Positions 37,083 through 45,561 of a stretch of 64,000 bases of DNA are shown here, piece after piece. The DNA is taken from NCBI RefSeq assembly GCF_015752045.1, contig NZ_JADOUS010000005.1, positions 248,001-312,000 on the forward strand. The letters run 5' to 3'. Below the pieces are notes generated by a model. It saw nothing but the letters and a program-made list of their open reading frames with translations, ran no database searches and was not told where the DNA came from. A program made the translations under genes and the position numbers. How positions within the stretch are numbered: the first letter of the stretch is position 1; each line of letters begins with the position of its first letter. The stretch comes from Arthrobacter_D sp015752045 (GTDB taxonomy: Bacteria > Actinomycetota > Actinomycetes > Actinomycetales > Micrococcaceae).

Positions 37083-37913
37083 TCAGGGCGCCGGAGGCCC
37101 GTGCGGCCAGCTGTCCCGGTCACCCATACATTCTGCGAGGACGTCCGCGGCGTCGGACACGATCCCGTGGACGCCGAGATCCAGCAGCCGGTCCATCCCG
37201 GCCCGTTCGTTGACCGTCCACACGTGCACCTGCAGGCCCGCGTCCTCGCAGCGCCGGACGAACCCCCGCGTCACGACCCGCACCCCCCGGTACGTCTCGG
37301 GCACCTGCAGCGCGTGGACCCGGGCCGTCCGGGCGACCGGCCCCGCCAGCCCCAGCGGCGCGGCGATCTTCAGGAGGGCATTGACCGCCATCCCCGCGGA
37401 CGACGCCGTCGGCCGGTCGAGCAGGCGCAGGACCGCCCGCCTCCGCCGGTCGGAGAAGGACGCGACGAGCACGCGGTCGTGGGCGGCGTGGCGGTTGACG
37501 AGGTCGGCGAAGGGGCGCACGCAGGCATCGCTCTTGACGTCGATGTTCAGGCGCAGCTCCGGCCAGCGCAGCAGGACGGCTTCGAGCGTCGGGATCCCAC
37601 CGCGTCCGCCGACCGACAGCCCGCCCAGTTCCAGCGCGCTCCGCGCCGTGACCGGCCCGCGGCCCTCGGTGACGCGGTCGAGGTCCTCGTCGTGGAAGAC
37701 CATGACGATGCCGTCGCTGGAGACCTGGACGTCGATCTCGAGATACCGGAAGCCGAGGGCCACGGCGCGTTCGAAGGCGGCCATGGTGTTCTCCCCGCCG
37801 TCGGGCGCGAAGCCGCGGTGGGACAGCGCGATCGGCTGCGGCCGGGGCGGCGTTCCGGCCGCGTTGTCGAGGTAGGGGTAGCGGCCAGTGTCAGGCCGTG
37901 CGGAGCGCCGCAA
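37083..37913 (-). CDS. Glycerophosphodiester phosphodiesterase family protein
   Basis: Hydrolyses glycerophosphodiesters to glycerol 3-phosphate and an alcohol. About 276 residues. Catalytic motifs: SHRGFAPDGGENTMAAFERA (His-Arg and Glu), YLEIDVQVSSDGIVMVFHD (Glu, Asp, His) and LNIDVK. Ends VWTVNERAGMDRLLDLGVHGIVSD, typical of the family. No signal peptide, so cytoplasmic. The only plausible start is a TTG at 37913 with GGAG eight bases upstream, which overlaps the HAD gene by 23 bases; the start is uncertain, the rest is not. Confidence 0.88.
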   Translation of the reverse strand: MRRSARPDTGRYPYLDNAAGTPPRPQPIALSHRGFAPDGGENTMAAFERAVALGFRYLEIDVQVSSDGIVMVFHDEDLDRVTEGRGPVTARSALELGGLSVGGRGGIPTLEAVLLRWPELRLNIDVKSDACVRPFADLVNRHAAHDRVLVASFSDRRRRAVLRLLDRPTASSAGMAVNALLKIAAPLGLAGPVARTARVHALQVPETYRGVRVVTRGFVRRCEDAGLQVHVWTVNERAGMDRLLDLGVHGIVSDAADVLAECMGDRDSWPHGPPAP

Positions 37914-38700
37914 GCCGTTGCTCCAGGATCTGCGCCACGCCGTCCTCCTCGAAGGCGGGGGCCACGAGGTTCGCGGCGGCGAGCGCATCGGGGTGACCGG
38001 ACGCCATCGCGTATCCGTGGCCCGCCCAGTCGAGCATCTGGACGTCGTTGGGCATGTCACCGAAGGCGACGACGTCGGCGGCGTCGATCCCGCGCGCCGC
38101 CGCGTACTGCGCGAGGGTGACGGACTTGTTGATCTCCGGCAGGGCCATCTCGAGGAGGGCCATCGTGGGCGCGGAGTGGGTCGTGGAGACGAGGTGCGCG
38201 ACGGCGGGCCGGACCACGGCCAGGAAGTCGTCGGGCGAGACCTCCCTCTCCCGTGCCAGGAACTTGACGACGTCCTCGCCGGGCAGGGACTCCTCGAACG
38301 GCCTGGCGGTGAGGCCGCCGAGCAGTTCGACCGTGGACGCGTCGGCGAAACCCGACTCGAGCTTGAACCCGGACACGGTCTCGGCCGCGAAGGTGGCCGC
38401 CGGGAAGAGCGCGCGGATGATGTCGCGGGCGGCATAGATGTGCTCCGGCGCAAGCAGCTTCGCGTCGAGCACGCGCTCCGACTCGAGGTCGTACGTCAGG
38501 GCGCCGTTGGAGCAGATGACCGTGCCCGTGTGCCCGAGCTGGTCCCGGAGGGGCTGGAGCCAGCGCGGCGGACGGCCCGTGACGAAGACGACGTCCACCC
38601 CGGCCTCCGCGCAGGCCCGGAACGCACGGATGGTGCGTTCGCTCATCTTGCCGTCATGCCCGACGACGGTGCCGTCCATGTCGCTCGCCACGAGGCGCAT
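37891..38700 (-). CDS. Cof-type HAD phosphatase
   Basis: 269 residues. Motif I ASDMDGTVVGHDGKMSE (5-21), motif II VTGRPPRW, motif IV VVAFGDMPNDVQMLDWAGHG, C2 cap between about 85 and 190. A second member of the family in this window (the other at 18323), but not closely similar. Substrate not predictable. AAGGAG lies six bases before the ATG and TAGGGT further upstream may be the -10. Confidence 0.9.
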   Translation of the reverse strand: MRLVASDMDGTVVGHDGKMSERTIRAFRACAEAGVDVVFVTGRPPRWLQPLRDQLGHTGTVICSNGALTYDLESERVLDAKLLAPEHIYAARDIIRALFPAATFAAETVSGFKLESGFADASTVELLGGLTARPFEESLPGEDVVKFLAREREVSPDDFLAVVRPAVAHLVSTTHSAPTMALLEMALPEINKSVTLAQYAAARGIDAADVVAFGDMPNDVQMLDWAGHGYAMASGHPDALAAANLVAPAFEEDGVAQILEQRLAALRTA

Positions 38701-38793
38701 CGTCCACTCCTTCAGGTCCAGGACCTCTACCCTACCGGCGGCGGGGCAGCGACCTGCGGGGGATTCGTCGGCCGGAACCCGTCGGCAGGGCCG

Positions 38794-39321
38794 CTACTGC
38801 TCGTACGTGCCGACCAGGCGGGCGCGGCCGAGCGTGTGCGAGAACAGGTTGAAGCCGAGGTAGGCGGGGCTGGCATCGGCGGGGATGCCCAGCGACTCGA
38901 CGTCCACGGCGTGGACCACCACGTGGTAGTGGTGCGGCCCATGACCCTCGGGCGGCGCCGCACCCACGAAACCCGGGAAGCCGCCGTCGTTCCTCAGCTG
39001 CACCGCGCCCTCCGGCAGCAGGCCGGAGCCCTCCGTCCCCGCGCCTGCGGGCAGCCCCGTGGTCGTGACCGGGAGGTCCGCGACCGCCCAGTGCCAGAAG
39101 CCGCTCGCGGTCGGTGCGTCCGGGTCGTAGACGGTGACCGCGAAGCTGCGGGTGCCCTCGGGGAAGCCGCTCCAGGCGAGCTGCGGCGACTCGTCCTTGC
39201 CGCCCGCGCCCATCTTCCCGGACGCCTGCGCGGCGTCGAGGGGCGCCTGGTCGGTGACGGTCTCGCTGGTGAGTTCGAACTCGGACACCTGTGGCAGGTC
39301 TGCGTACGGATCGCGGGTCAT
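38794..39321 (-). CDS. YbhB/YbcL-type PEBP protein
   Basis: 175 residues, phosphatidylethanolamine-binding-protein fold. Motifs ESPQLAWSGFPEGTRSFAVTVYDPDAPTASGFWHW (only key parts: DPDAP and HW), GPHHYHVVVHAVD. Bacterial members have no settled function. No signal peptide. GAGGAA lies five bases before the ATG. Confidence 0.9.
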   Translation of the reverse strand: MTRDPYADLPQVSEFELTSETVTDQAPLDAAQASGKMGAGGKDESPQLAWSGFPEGTRSFAVTVYDPDAPTASGFWHWAVADLPVTTTGLPAGAGTEGSGLLPEGAVQLRNDGGFPGFVGAAPPEGHGPHHYHVVVHAVDVESLGIPADASPAYLGFNLFSHTLGRARLVGTYEQ

Positions 39322-39352
39322 CGTGTTCCTCTGGTCGTCGTCGGTCGGGGTC

Positions 39353-40276
39353 CTATGCGCTGTGCACCATCTCGTCCCGCGTGGGCGGATTCGCCCCCGG
39401 GCGGGACACCGTGATGGCCGCGGCGCGGGCCGCGTACTGCAGCATCCCCGTCAGCTGTCCGAGGGTGATTCGGCGCAGCTCGTCGCGATGATGGGCGCCG
39501 TCGAACCCCGAATCCACGAGGGAGCCCAGGAGGGCCGCCATGAACGAGTCCCCGGCGCCGACGGTGTCCACCACGGATGTGGGCGGCGCGGGGACGGACA
39601 CCTCCCCGGCACGGCAGACACCCCACGGTCCCTTCGACCCGCGCGTCACGACGACGACGGCGGCACCGGCGTCCAGCCAGGCGCGCGCCGACTCCTCGGG
39701 CGTGCGGTCGGGGTAGAGCCACTCGAGGTCCTCGTCGGAGGCCTTGATGACGTCGGCGAGGGCCACGAACTTCTCGGCCTGCCCCCGGGCGAACACCGCG
39801 TCCCGGATGATCGTCGGCCGGCAGTTGGGATCGTAGGTGACCGTGACGAGCGGGTGGGCGCTCGTCACCAGGGCGAGGACGTCGTCGGCCCCGGGAGCGA
39901 GCATCGTCGCGATGGATCCGGTGTGCAGCAGGGTGGACCCGTCGAGGAGGGTGTCCGTCTGCCGGGCCAGCCCCGGGAGGTCCCAGACCAGCTGGAAGTC
40001 GTAGGACGCGCCGCCCGCGGGATCGAGGCGCGCGGTCGCGACGCTCGTGGGTGCCGTATCGGGCCGGACGGGGAACGGCACCGCGTTGTCACGGAGGTGC
40101 TGCTGGATCATCCGCCCGTAGTCGTCGTCGCCGTACCGGCCGACGAACTGGGCGGGATGGCCCAGGCGCGCGAGGCCCACGGCCACGTTCATGGGGCTGC
40201 CTCCCACGTGCGCGCGCATGGACGCGGTGTCGCTGACGACTTCGTCGATGAGGGTTTCCCCGATTACGGTGAGCAC
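39353..40276 (-). CDS. PfkB-family carbohydrate kinase (fructokinase-like)
   Basis: 307 residues, ribokinase fold. Phosphorylates a sugar with ATP. Substrate-side motif HVGGSPMNVAVGLARLG (28-44), RYGDDDYG, and the anion-hole motif VDTVGAGDSFMAALLGSL with catalytic Asp. Fructokinases of Actinobacteria are the closest type I recognise, but the sugar is not fixed by the sequence. GTG start; TACGTT six bases upstream and no Shine-Dalgarno, so likely leaderless. Confidence 0.9.
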   Translation of the reverse strand: MLTVIGETLIDEVVSDTASMRAHVGGSPMNVAVGLARLGHPAQFVGRYGDDDYGRMIQQHLRDNAVPFPVRPDTAPTSVATARLDPAGGASYDFQLVWDLPGLARQTDTLLDGSTLLHTGSIATMLAPGADDVLALVTSAHPLVTVTYDPNCRPTIIRDAVFARGQAEKFVALADVIKASDEDLEWLYPDRTPEESARAWLDAGAAVVVVTRGSKGPWGVCRAGEVSVPAPPTSVVDTVGAGDSFMAALLGSLVDSGFDGAHHRDELRRITLGQLTGMLQYAARAAAITVSRPGANPPTRDEMVHSA

Positions 40277-40282
40277 CCGTTC

Positions 40283-40288
40283 AACGTA
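40283..40288 (-). promoter_or_regulatory. -10 hexamer for leaderless PfkB kinase
   Basis: TACGTT six bases before the GTG at 40276. Confidence 0.4.
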
Positions 40289-40330
40289 CCAGCCGCGGTC
40301 GCGGCGGGTCGGGGGCGTCCGGCGGTCGTC

Positions 40331-40813
40331 CTACCGGGCACGCCTGTGGATCAGCGACGGACGCGGCGGCATCGGCCTGCCCCGGAAGCGCCGCACGCTG
40401 TAGACGATCAGCGCGAGCGCGATGATCGACGAGAGGATCAGGCTGATGCCCGTGCCCGTGCCGCCGAAGAGCCACCACTTGTCCGCGAGGAACCACCAGG
40501 CGGGCGCGGTGGGCTCCATGATCCAGACCACGCCGACGGTCATGATCACGAACGAGCTCATGCAGCTCGCCGTGATCCGCGGAATCGTCTTGACCCCGAG
40601 CGCTGCGGCGTGGAATGCGTTCTCCTTGAGCGGCTTCAGGAAGCGTCGCGCCCAGTGGTAGTGCCGTGACAGGACGGCGAGGCCGGCGGCGAGCATGAGG
40701 AGCCCGGGGCCGGGCAGCACGAGGGCCGCGATCCCGAGCACCACGAGGGTCCACCCGATCACCTCGGCGCCGGTGCGGTGAACCCACGCCGGGATCCGCT
40801 CTTTCGCTGCCAT
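40331..40813 (-). CDS. PGPGW-family (TIGR02611) membrane protein
   Basis: 160 residues, four predicted membrane helices in two pairs. First pair about 20-50 with the family motif LVLPGPGLLMLAAGLAVLS; second pair about 86-100 and 121-139 (ISLILSSIIALALIVYSV). Basic C-terminus (RRFRGRPMPPRPSLIHRRAR). Function unknown. CATTCT lies six bases before the ATG, again without a ribosome site. Confidence 0.88.
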   Translation of the reverse strand: MAAKERIPAWVHRTGAEVIGWTLVVLGIAALVLPGPGLLMLAAGLAVLSRHYHWARRFLKPLKENAFHAAALGVKTIPRITASCMSSFVIMTVGVVWIMEPTAPAWWFLADKWWLFGGTGTGISLILSSIIALALIVYSVRRFRGRPMPPRPSLIHRRAR

Positions 40814-40851
40814 GCTCACAGAATGCCACAGCCTGCTGGGCGCGCACGACG

Positions 40852-40874
40852 CCCCTGGACAGGAACACCAGGGG
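40852..40874. promoter_or_regulatory. Palindrome between PGPGW gene and the MhqO-like gene
   Basis: CCCCTGG-N9-CCAGGGG, perfect seven-base arms, in the 136-base divergent region. A run AACAAAAAG follows it on the plus strand, so it is not a terminator for either gene. An operator for the downstream cassette is a reasonable guess. Confidence 0.4.
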
Positions 40875-40949
40875 AACAAAAAGCGGAGTACATGTGTTTG
40901 CATGGACATACCGGCGCACGGGAGGCCGGTCCGAACCCAGGAGGACAGC

Positions 40950-41927
40950 GTGACCGCACGAACCGAAGGTCTCCACCATGTCACCGCGATCGCCGGTGAC
41001 CCGCAGAAGAACATCGACTTCTACATCAAGGGGCTGGGGCTGCGCCTGGTCAAGAAGACGGTCAACTTCGACGACCCCGGGACGTACCACCTCTACTACG
41101 GCGACGAGGCCGGCCGCCCCGGCTCCCTCCTGACGTTCTTCCCCTGGCAGGGCATCCGCAGCGGACGCGTCGGCAGCGGGCAGTCGACCACCACCGCGTT
41201 CTCGGTGCCGCAGGGCACCCTCGGCTGGTGGCAGGAGCATTTCAAGGCGATCGGCGTCGAGTCGACCATCGCGCGCGCCTCCTCGGAGGAGGAGCGCCTG
41301 TCCCTCCGCGACCCGGACGGACTGCAGATCGACCTCGTGGCCTCCTCCGTCTCCGACCCCCGCGACCCGTGGGACTCCGCCTCCGTCCCGGCCGAGTACG
41401 CCGTGCGAGGCCAGCACTCCTCGGTCCTCACGGTCCAGGACCCCACGCGCACGCTCGAGACGTTCACGCGTGACCTCGGCATGACGGTCCTCGCCGAGAA
41501 GGACGGGCGCTACCGCCTCAGCACGCACGACGGCGAGCCCGGGACCGTCGTCGACATCGTCACCGACCCCCGCGGCGAGCGCGGCCTCGTGGCCGGCGGG
41601 ACGGTGCACCACATCGCCTTCCGCGTCCCCGACCAGCAGACCCAGGAGGTGTGGCGCCAGGAGCTCGCGGAGCGCGGCTACGGGGTCACGGCCATCCTCG
41701 ATCGCCAGTACTTCACCTCGATCTACTTCCGCGAGCCCGGTGGAACCCTGCTGGAGATCGCGACTGACACCCCGGGCTTCGACATCGACGAACCCCTGCT
41801 GGAACTCGGCCGCTCCCTCAAGCTGCCGCCGTGGCTCGAGCCGAACCGCGAGGCCATCTCCCACGCGGTCGCGAAGATCGACCTGCCAGGAGAGAACAAC
41901 CCCGCTGTCCAGGCCTTCTTCAAGTAG
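40950..41927 (+). CDS. MhqO-like ring-cleaving dioxygenase / VOC protein
   Basis: 325 residues, two vicinal-oxygen-chelate modules (about 8-140 and 150-300). Metal ligand candidates: His in GLHHVTAIAGDP (8-19), His in TVHHIAFRVPD, and Glu in REPGGTLLEIATD. B. subtilis MhqO/MhqE/MhqA relatives break down hydroquinones and related electrophiles. GTG start behind GGAGGA, ten bases away. It is followed eight bases later by an MhqD-like esterase, the same pairing as in the quinone-resistance operon. Confidence 0.9.
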   Translation: MTARTEGLHHVTAIAGDPQKNIDFYIKGLGLRLVKKTVNFDDPGTYHLYYGDEAGRPGSLLTFFPWQGIRSGRVGSGQSTTTAFSVPQGTLGWWQEHFKAIGVESTIARASSEEERLSLRDPDGLQIDLVASSVSDPRDPWDSASVPAEYAVRGQHSSVLTVQDPTRTLETFTRDLGMTVLAEKDGRYRLSTHDGEPGTVVDIVTDPRGERGLVAGGTVHHIAFRVPDQQTQEVWRQELAERGYGVTAILDRQYFTSIYFREPGGTLLEIATDTPGFDIDEPLLELGRSLKLPPWLEPNREAISHAVAKIDLPGENNPAVQAFFK

Positions 41928-41935
41928 GGACGATC

Positions 41936-42577
41936 ATGACCGACACGCACACCTGGCCGCACCTGTTCGAGGCAGGGGCCGCCGGCACCCCGGTACTGCT
42001 GCTCCTGCACGGCACGGGCGGCACCGAGCACGACCTCCTGCCACTCGCCGCCCGCCTGGCGCCCGGGGCGGGCTACCTCGCGCCGCGGGGCCCGGTGCAG
42101 GAGCACGGCCTGAATCGCTGGTTCCGCCGGTTCGGCGAGGGCGTGTTCGACGTCGACGACGTCGTCCGGCGCGCGGGCGAGCTCGCCGCGTTCCTCGGCT
42201 GGGCACGGGATCACTACGGCATCGCCGACCGACCGCTCATCGCCGTCGGGTTCTCGAACGGCGCGAACATCGCCCTCGCCGCCGCTCTGCTCCACCCGGA
42301 CGCCGTCTCCCACGTCGTCGCCTTCTCGGGGATGTACCCGCTCGAAGGGCGCACCCTCGACGTGGACCTGTCAGGGACGGCCGCGGCCCTGTTCAACGGG
42401 ACGGCCGATGCCATGGCTCCGATCGACAGCGTGACCCGCCTCGGATCGATCCTCGAGAGCCGCGGCGCCGAAGTAGAACGGAACGTCCGCGAGGGCGGTC
42501 ACGGAATCCACCCCTCAGAGGTCGACGGCGCCGCCGCCTGGATCACCTCCCATACCCAGAAGGTCAGCCATGACTGA
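41936..42577 (+). CDS. MhqD-like carboxylesterase (phospholipase/carboxylesterase family)
   Basis: 213 residues, alpha/beta hydrolase. LLLHGTGGTEHDLLPLA (24-40; oxyanion region), nucleophile in VGFSNGANIALAAAL (the GxSxG motif reads GFSNG), Asp in FNGTADAMAP and His in GGHGIHPSE: a complete triad. Likely removes esters formed during ring cleavage or quinone detoxification, by analogy with MhqD. Ends with an eight-base overlap with the next gene, so the three genes form an operon. Confidence 0.9.
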   Translation: MTDTHTWPHLFEAGAAGTPVLLLLHGTGGTEHDLLPLAARLAPGAGYLAPRGPVQEHGLNRWFRRFGEGVFDVDDVVRRAGELAAFLGWARDHYGIADRPLIAVGFSNGANIALAAALLHPDAVSHVVAFSGMYPLEGRTLDVDLSGTAAALFNGTADAMAPIDSVTRLGSILESRGAEVERNVREGGHGIHPSEVDGAAAWITSHTQKVSHD

Positions 42578-43370
42578 AGCACCCACCACCGGCCGCACCG
42601 AGCTCGCCTCCCGGGCCGCCACCCTCTCCCGGCTCCACGCCGCCCCCGAGATCCTGCAGGTCGTGAACGTCTGGGACGTGATCAGCGCCAGGACCATCGC
42701 CGATGTCCCCGGCACCACCGCCCTCGCCACCGCGAGCCACTCGATCGCCGCGTCGCTCGGGTACGAGGACGGCGAGAACATCCCCCTGGAGGAGATGATC
42801 GCAGCGGTCGGGCGGATCGCAGCGGCCACCACGCTCCCCGTGTCCGCCGACCTCGAGTCCGGCTACGGGGATCCCGGGGACACCGTGCGCCGGGCGATCG
42901 GCGTCGGGATCGTCGGAGCGAACATCGAGGACCAGATGCGGCCACTGGCCGATGCCGTGGCGCAGATGGAGGCGGTCGTGAAGGCCGGCCAGGCCGAGGG
43001 CATCGACTTCGTGCTGAACGCCCGGACGGACGCCTTCGTGAAGGCCAGCGACCGCGATCCGGCGGATGTGCTGGCGGACGCCGTCGAGCGCGGCACGGCG
43101 TTCCTCGCCGTCGGCGCGACGAACGTGTTCGTCCCCGGACTGCTCGACGAGCACGCCGTGAGCACCCTCGTGGAAGCCTTCGGACCGCAGCGGCTCAGCG
43201 TGATCAACGTGCCCGGCAGCCTGGCACCGTCACGCCTGCAGGAGCTCGGCGTCGCCCGGATCTCCTACGGCCCGTGGACGCAGCGCGTCGCCCTGACGGC
43301 GCTGGCAGACTCCGCACGGGAGCTGCTCGCCGGCGGGGCGCTGCCCGAGGGGACGCTCCCGCTGAACTAG
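42570..43370 (+). CDS. Isocitrate lyase/PEP mutase-family enzyme
   Basis: 266 residues, TIM barrel. VVNVWDVISARTIAD (31-45), SHSIAASLGYEDGE, PVSADLESGYGDP (metal-binding), GANIEDQM and NARTDAF are the superfamily motifs. The classical isocitrate lyase KKCGH motif is absent, so this is of the oxaloacetate decarboxylase / carboxyvinyl-phosphonate mutase-like group that cleaves or rearranges 2-oxo- or 2-hydroxyacids. In this operon it may process a small acid left from ring cleavage (inference). Confidence 0.87.
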   Translation: MTEAPTTGRTELASRAATLSRLHAAPEILQVVNVWDVISARTIADVPGTTALATASHSIAASLGYEDGENIPLEEMIAAVGRIAAATTLPVSADLESGYGDPGDTVRRAIGVGIVGANIEDQMRPLADAVAQMEAVVKAGQAEGIDFVLNARTDAFVKASDRDPADVLADAVERGTAFLAVGATNVFVPGLLDEHAVSTLVEAFGPQRLSVINVPGSLAPSRLQELGVARISYGPWTQRVALTALADSARELLAGGALPEGTLPLN

Positions 43371-43384
43371 GGACCAGGCCCCGG

Positions 43385-44290
43385 TCAGCCCGCCGCGGGA
43401 GGGCCGGGGTCCGTCGCACGCTCGAGCAGGTCGAGGACGGCCTTCCACGCCTTCGACCCGGGCGTGATGACGGCGAAATGGTCGCCCGGGACGGTGACGA
43501 GTTCCGCCGTCGCACCCGCCGCCGTGGCCGCCGCCACGTACGCCTCCGACTGGCCGAGGGGCACCGTGGTGTCCTTGGTGCCGTGGATCGCGTAGACGGG
43601 GACGTCGAGGGGGATCGCGGTCATCGGGTCGGCGAGCGCATACCGGTCGGGATCCCCGGGATCGCCGAGCAGGTTCTCCACGGCGTCCTCGCTCAGGCCG
43701 AGCGCCCGGGCCTGCGCGAGGTCCAGCACCCCGGCCTGGCTGAGGACGGCGGCGAGCGGCACCACCGGCGTGCCGGCACCGGGTGCCCCCGGCGGCAGCG
43801 TCGACCGCCCCGCCGCCCACACGGCGAGGTGGCCGCCCGCGGAATGGCCGAGCGCCGTCGTCGGGCCCAGGTCCAGGCCGTGCTCCGCTGCGGCGACGGC
43901 CAGGTGGTCGATGCCCGCTGCGACGTCGTCGAAGGTGGCGGGCCAGCCCCCGCCGTTCCCCGCGCGCCGGTACTCCAGGTTCCAGCAGGCATAGCCGCGC
44001 GGCGCGAGGTCCTGCGCGAGGGGTTCGCCGAGCTCCGCACCGTAGGTGGACCGCCAGTAGCCGCCGTGGATGATCACGACGACACCGCGCACCGCGGTCC
44101 CCACGCCGGGAAGGTAGAGGTCCGCGAACTGGCTCGGGTCGTCGCCGTAGCGGTAGCGCTGCGGCGCCACGGCGGCGGTCCTGCTGTCCTGGCGGATCCC
44201 GCAGGCCGCGAGGACGGCGGCCCCGGCGGCAGCCAGCAGGGCCAGGACGGAGCGGCGACCCAGCGGACGCACGGTATTCTCGCGATGCAC
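43385..44290 (-). CDS. Secreted lipoprotein esterase (kynurenine formamidase-like alpha/beta hydrolase)
   Basis: 301 residues. Signal peptide with a twin-arginine (GRRSVLALLAAAGAAVLAAC) and a lipobox LAAC, so probably a Tat-exported lipoprotein. Hydrolase motifs: VVIIHGGYWRSTYG (HGGYWR is typical of the kynurenine-formamidase/esterase group), nucleophile GHSAGG, Asp in HGTKDTTVP and His in PGDHFAVI. An extracytoplasmic esterase role fits better than tryptophan breakdown. GTG at 44290 chosen because TACGCT lies six bases upstream; a GTG at 44272 is also possible. Confidence 0.87.
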   Translation of the reverse strand: MHRENTVRPLGRRSVLALLAAAGAAVLAACGIRQDSRTAAVAPQRYRYGDDPSQFADLYLPGVGTAVRGVVVIIHGGYWRSTYGAELGEPLAQDLAPRGYACWNLEYRRAGNGGGWPATFDDVAAGIDHLAVAAAEHGLDLGPTTALGHSAGGHLAVWAAGRSTLPPGAPGAGTPVVPLAAVLSQAGVLDLAQARALGLSEDAVENLLGDPGDPDRYALADPMTAIPLDVPVYAIHGTKDTTVPLGQSEAYVAAATAAGATAELVTVPGDHFAVITPGSKAWKAVLDLLERATDPGPPAAG

Positions 44291-44296
44291 AGGGGA

Positions 44297-44302
44297 AGCG
44301 TA
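44297..44302 (-). promoter_or_regulatory. -10 hexamer for the lipoprotein esterase
   Basis: TACGCT six bases before the GTG at 44290; no Shine-Dalgarno. Confidence 0.4.
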
Positions 44303-44354
44303 ACGGTCAGCGGGGTTGGCTACGATGAAGACTCTCCTCTGAAAGGCTGGATGC

Positions 44355-45461
44355 ATGGGTGCGTGGGACGATCTCGACGAACGGCTGCGCCCTGCCGTCG
44401 AGGCGCATACGCGGGAATTCGCACGGGTCCGGCCGGCCCTGGACCTCGTCACCGAGGCCATGCGGTCCAGCATCGCGGCGATCTTCGAGGGCTCGGACCT
44501 GAAACCCCTGTTCGTCACGGCGCGCACCAAGACGGTCGGGTCCTTCCGTGACAAGGCCTCCCGCACGCTGCCCGCCGTGGACCCCGCGGAGCCGCCGGTC
44601 CTCGTCTTCCCGGATCCGATGCGGAACCTCACGGACCTGGTGGGGGTCCGCATCATCACCACGCTGCCCCACGAGGTGGACCTCGCCGCGAACCTCCTCA
44701 AGCGGCAGCGCCAGGAGTTCGACTGCCGGGGCGACCGGGAGAAGGACATCGGGTCCATCGAGTCCGGGACGTACGGCTATTCGAGCCGCCACCTCATCAT
44801 GCGCACCATCCACAACGACGTGGTGCGGAGCTTCCAGCAGGCCGTGGACCCGGAGACGAAGGCTGCGGGGAGCTATCTCTTCGAGGTGCAGGTGCGCACC
44901 GTGCTGGCGCACGCGTGGTCGGAGATCGAGCACGACATCCGCTTCAAGGCATCCAACCCGAAGGCGTGGAGCCCCTACTTCGACCGCCAGTTCACGGGGA
45001 CCGCGGCCATGCTCGAGACCGTGGAATCGGCCTTCGCCGAACTGCACGAGCGGTATGAGACCGTCACGGGGTTCTGGGACGAGGACGGCGAGGGCAGCGC
45101 CCCGCTGACCCCCAACCGCATCCGCGACGTCTGGCAGACGCTCCTGCCCCACGTGGACCGGAAGTCGGACGACAACTGGGGGTGGGCCGCCGAACTGCTC
45201 GCGGCGCACGGGCGGAAGACCACCCTGGAACTCGTGGACCTGCTGCAGGCGGACACCATCACCACGGTCCGCAAGGCACTCGACCACCGGTACTCCCCCG
45301 GCCCGGACCGGCTCCTCGACGACATGCTGCTGTGGCACTACGGCGAGCGCCACATCGACCTGACGGCCGAGGCGGCGGACGCCGACAGCACGCCCCGCCG
45401 GGACAGCCTGCAGCGCCGGCATCGCCAGATGGAGATCTACCGGGCGCAGCACCCCGCCTGA
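44355..45461 (+). CDS. RelA/SpoT-type (p)ppGpp synthetase domain protein
   Basis: 368 residues. Synthetase domain about 30-205: LFVTARTKTVGSFRDKASR, NLTDLVGVRIITTL, GYSSRHLIMRTI and EVQVRTVLAHAWSEIEHDIRFK, which carry the GTP- and ATP-handling residues. No HD hydrolase, TGS or ACT domain, so it is a stand-alone synthetase rather than the main Rel. Unlike small alarmone synthetases (about 200-230 residues) it has about 150 more residues, helical and charged, of unknown role. GAAAGG lies eight bases before the ATG, and TACGAT upstream may be the -10. Confidence 0.9.
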   Translation: MGAWDDLDERLRPAVEAHTREFARVRPALDLVTEAMRSSIAAIFEGSDLKPLFVTARTKTVGSFRDKASRTLPAVDPAEPPVLVFPDPMRNLTDLVGVRIITTLPHEVDLAANLLKRQRQEFDCRGDREKDIGSIESGTYGYSSRHLIMRTIHNDVVRSFQQAVDPETKAAGSYLFEVQVRTVLAHAWSEIEHDIRFKASNPKAWSPYFDRQFTGTAAMLETVESAFAELHERYETVTGFWDEDGEGSAPLTPNRIRDVWQTLLPHVDRKSDDNWGWAAELLAAHGRKTTLELVDLLQADTITTVRKALDHRYSPGPDRLLDDMLLWHYGERHIDLTAEAADADSTPRRDSLQRRHRQMEIYRAQHPA

Positions 45462-45480
45462 TCGGTCGGGGTGCTGCGCG
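45445..45480. terminator. Hairpin spanning the stop codon of the synthetase gene
   Basis: GCGCAGCACCCCG and CGGGGTGCTGCGC are perfect 13-base arms around a ten-base loop that contains the TGA stop codon. It lies between convergent genes and can serve both; no T-run follows. Confidence 0.55.
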
Positions 45481-45561
45481 CCGCCCCGGTCGGACGCACT
45501 TGGGTCCGGACGCGCCCCCGGACGCGTGCCCCGGTGTGGAGCATGCCCCGGTCGGCCTTCC

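Noticed and set aside
40852..40874. Terminator for the PGPGW or MhqO-like genes.
   Set aside because: It lies upstream of both starts and has A's rather than T's after it on the plus strand.
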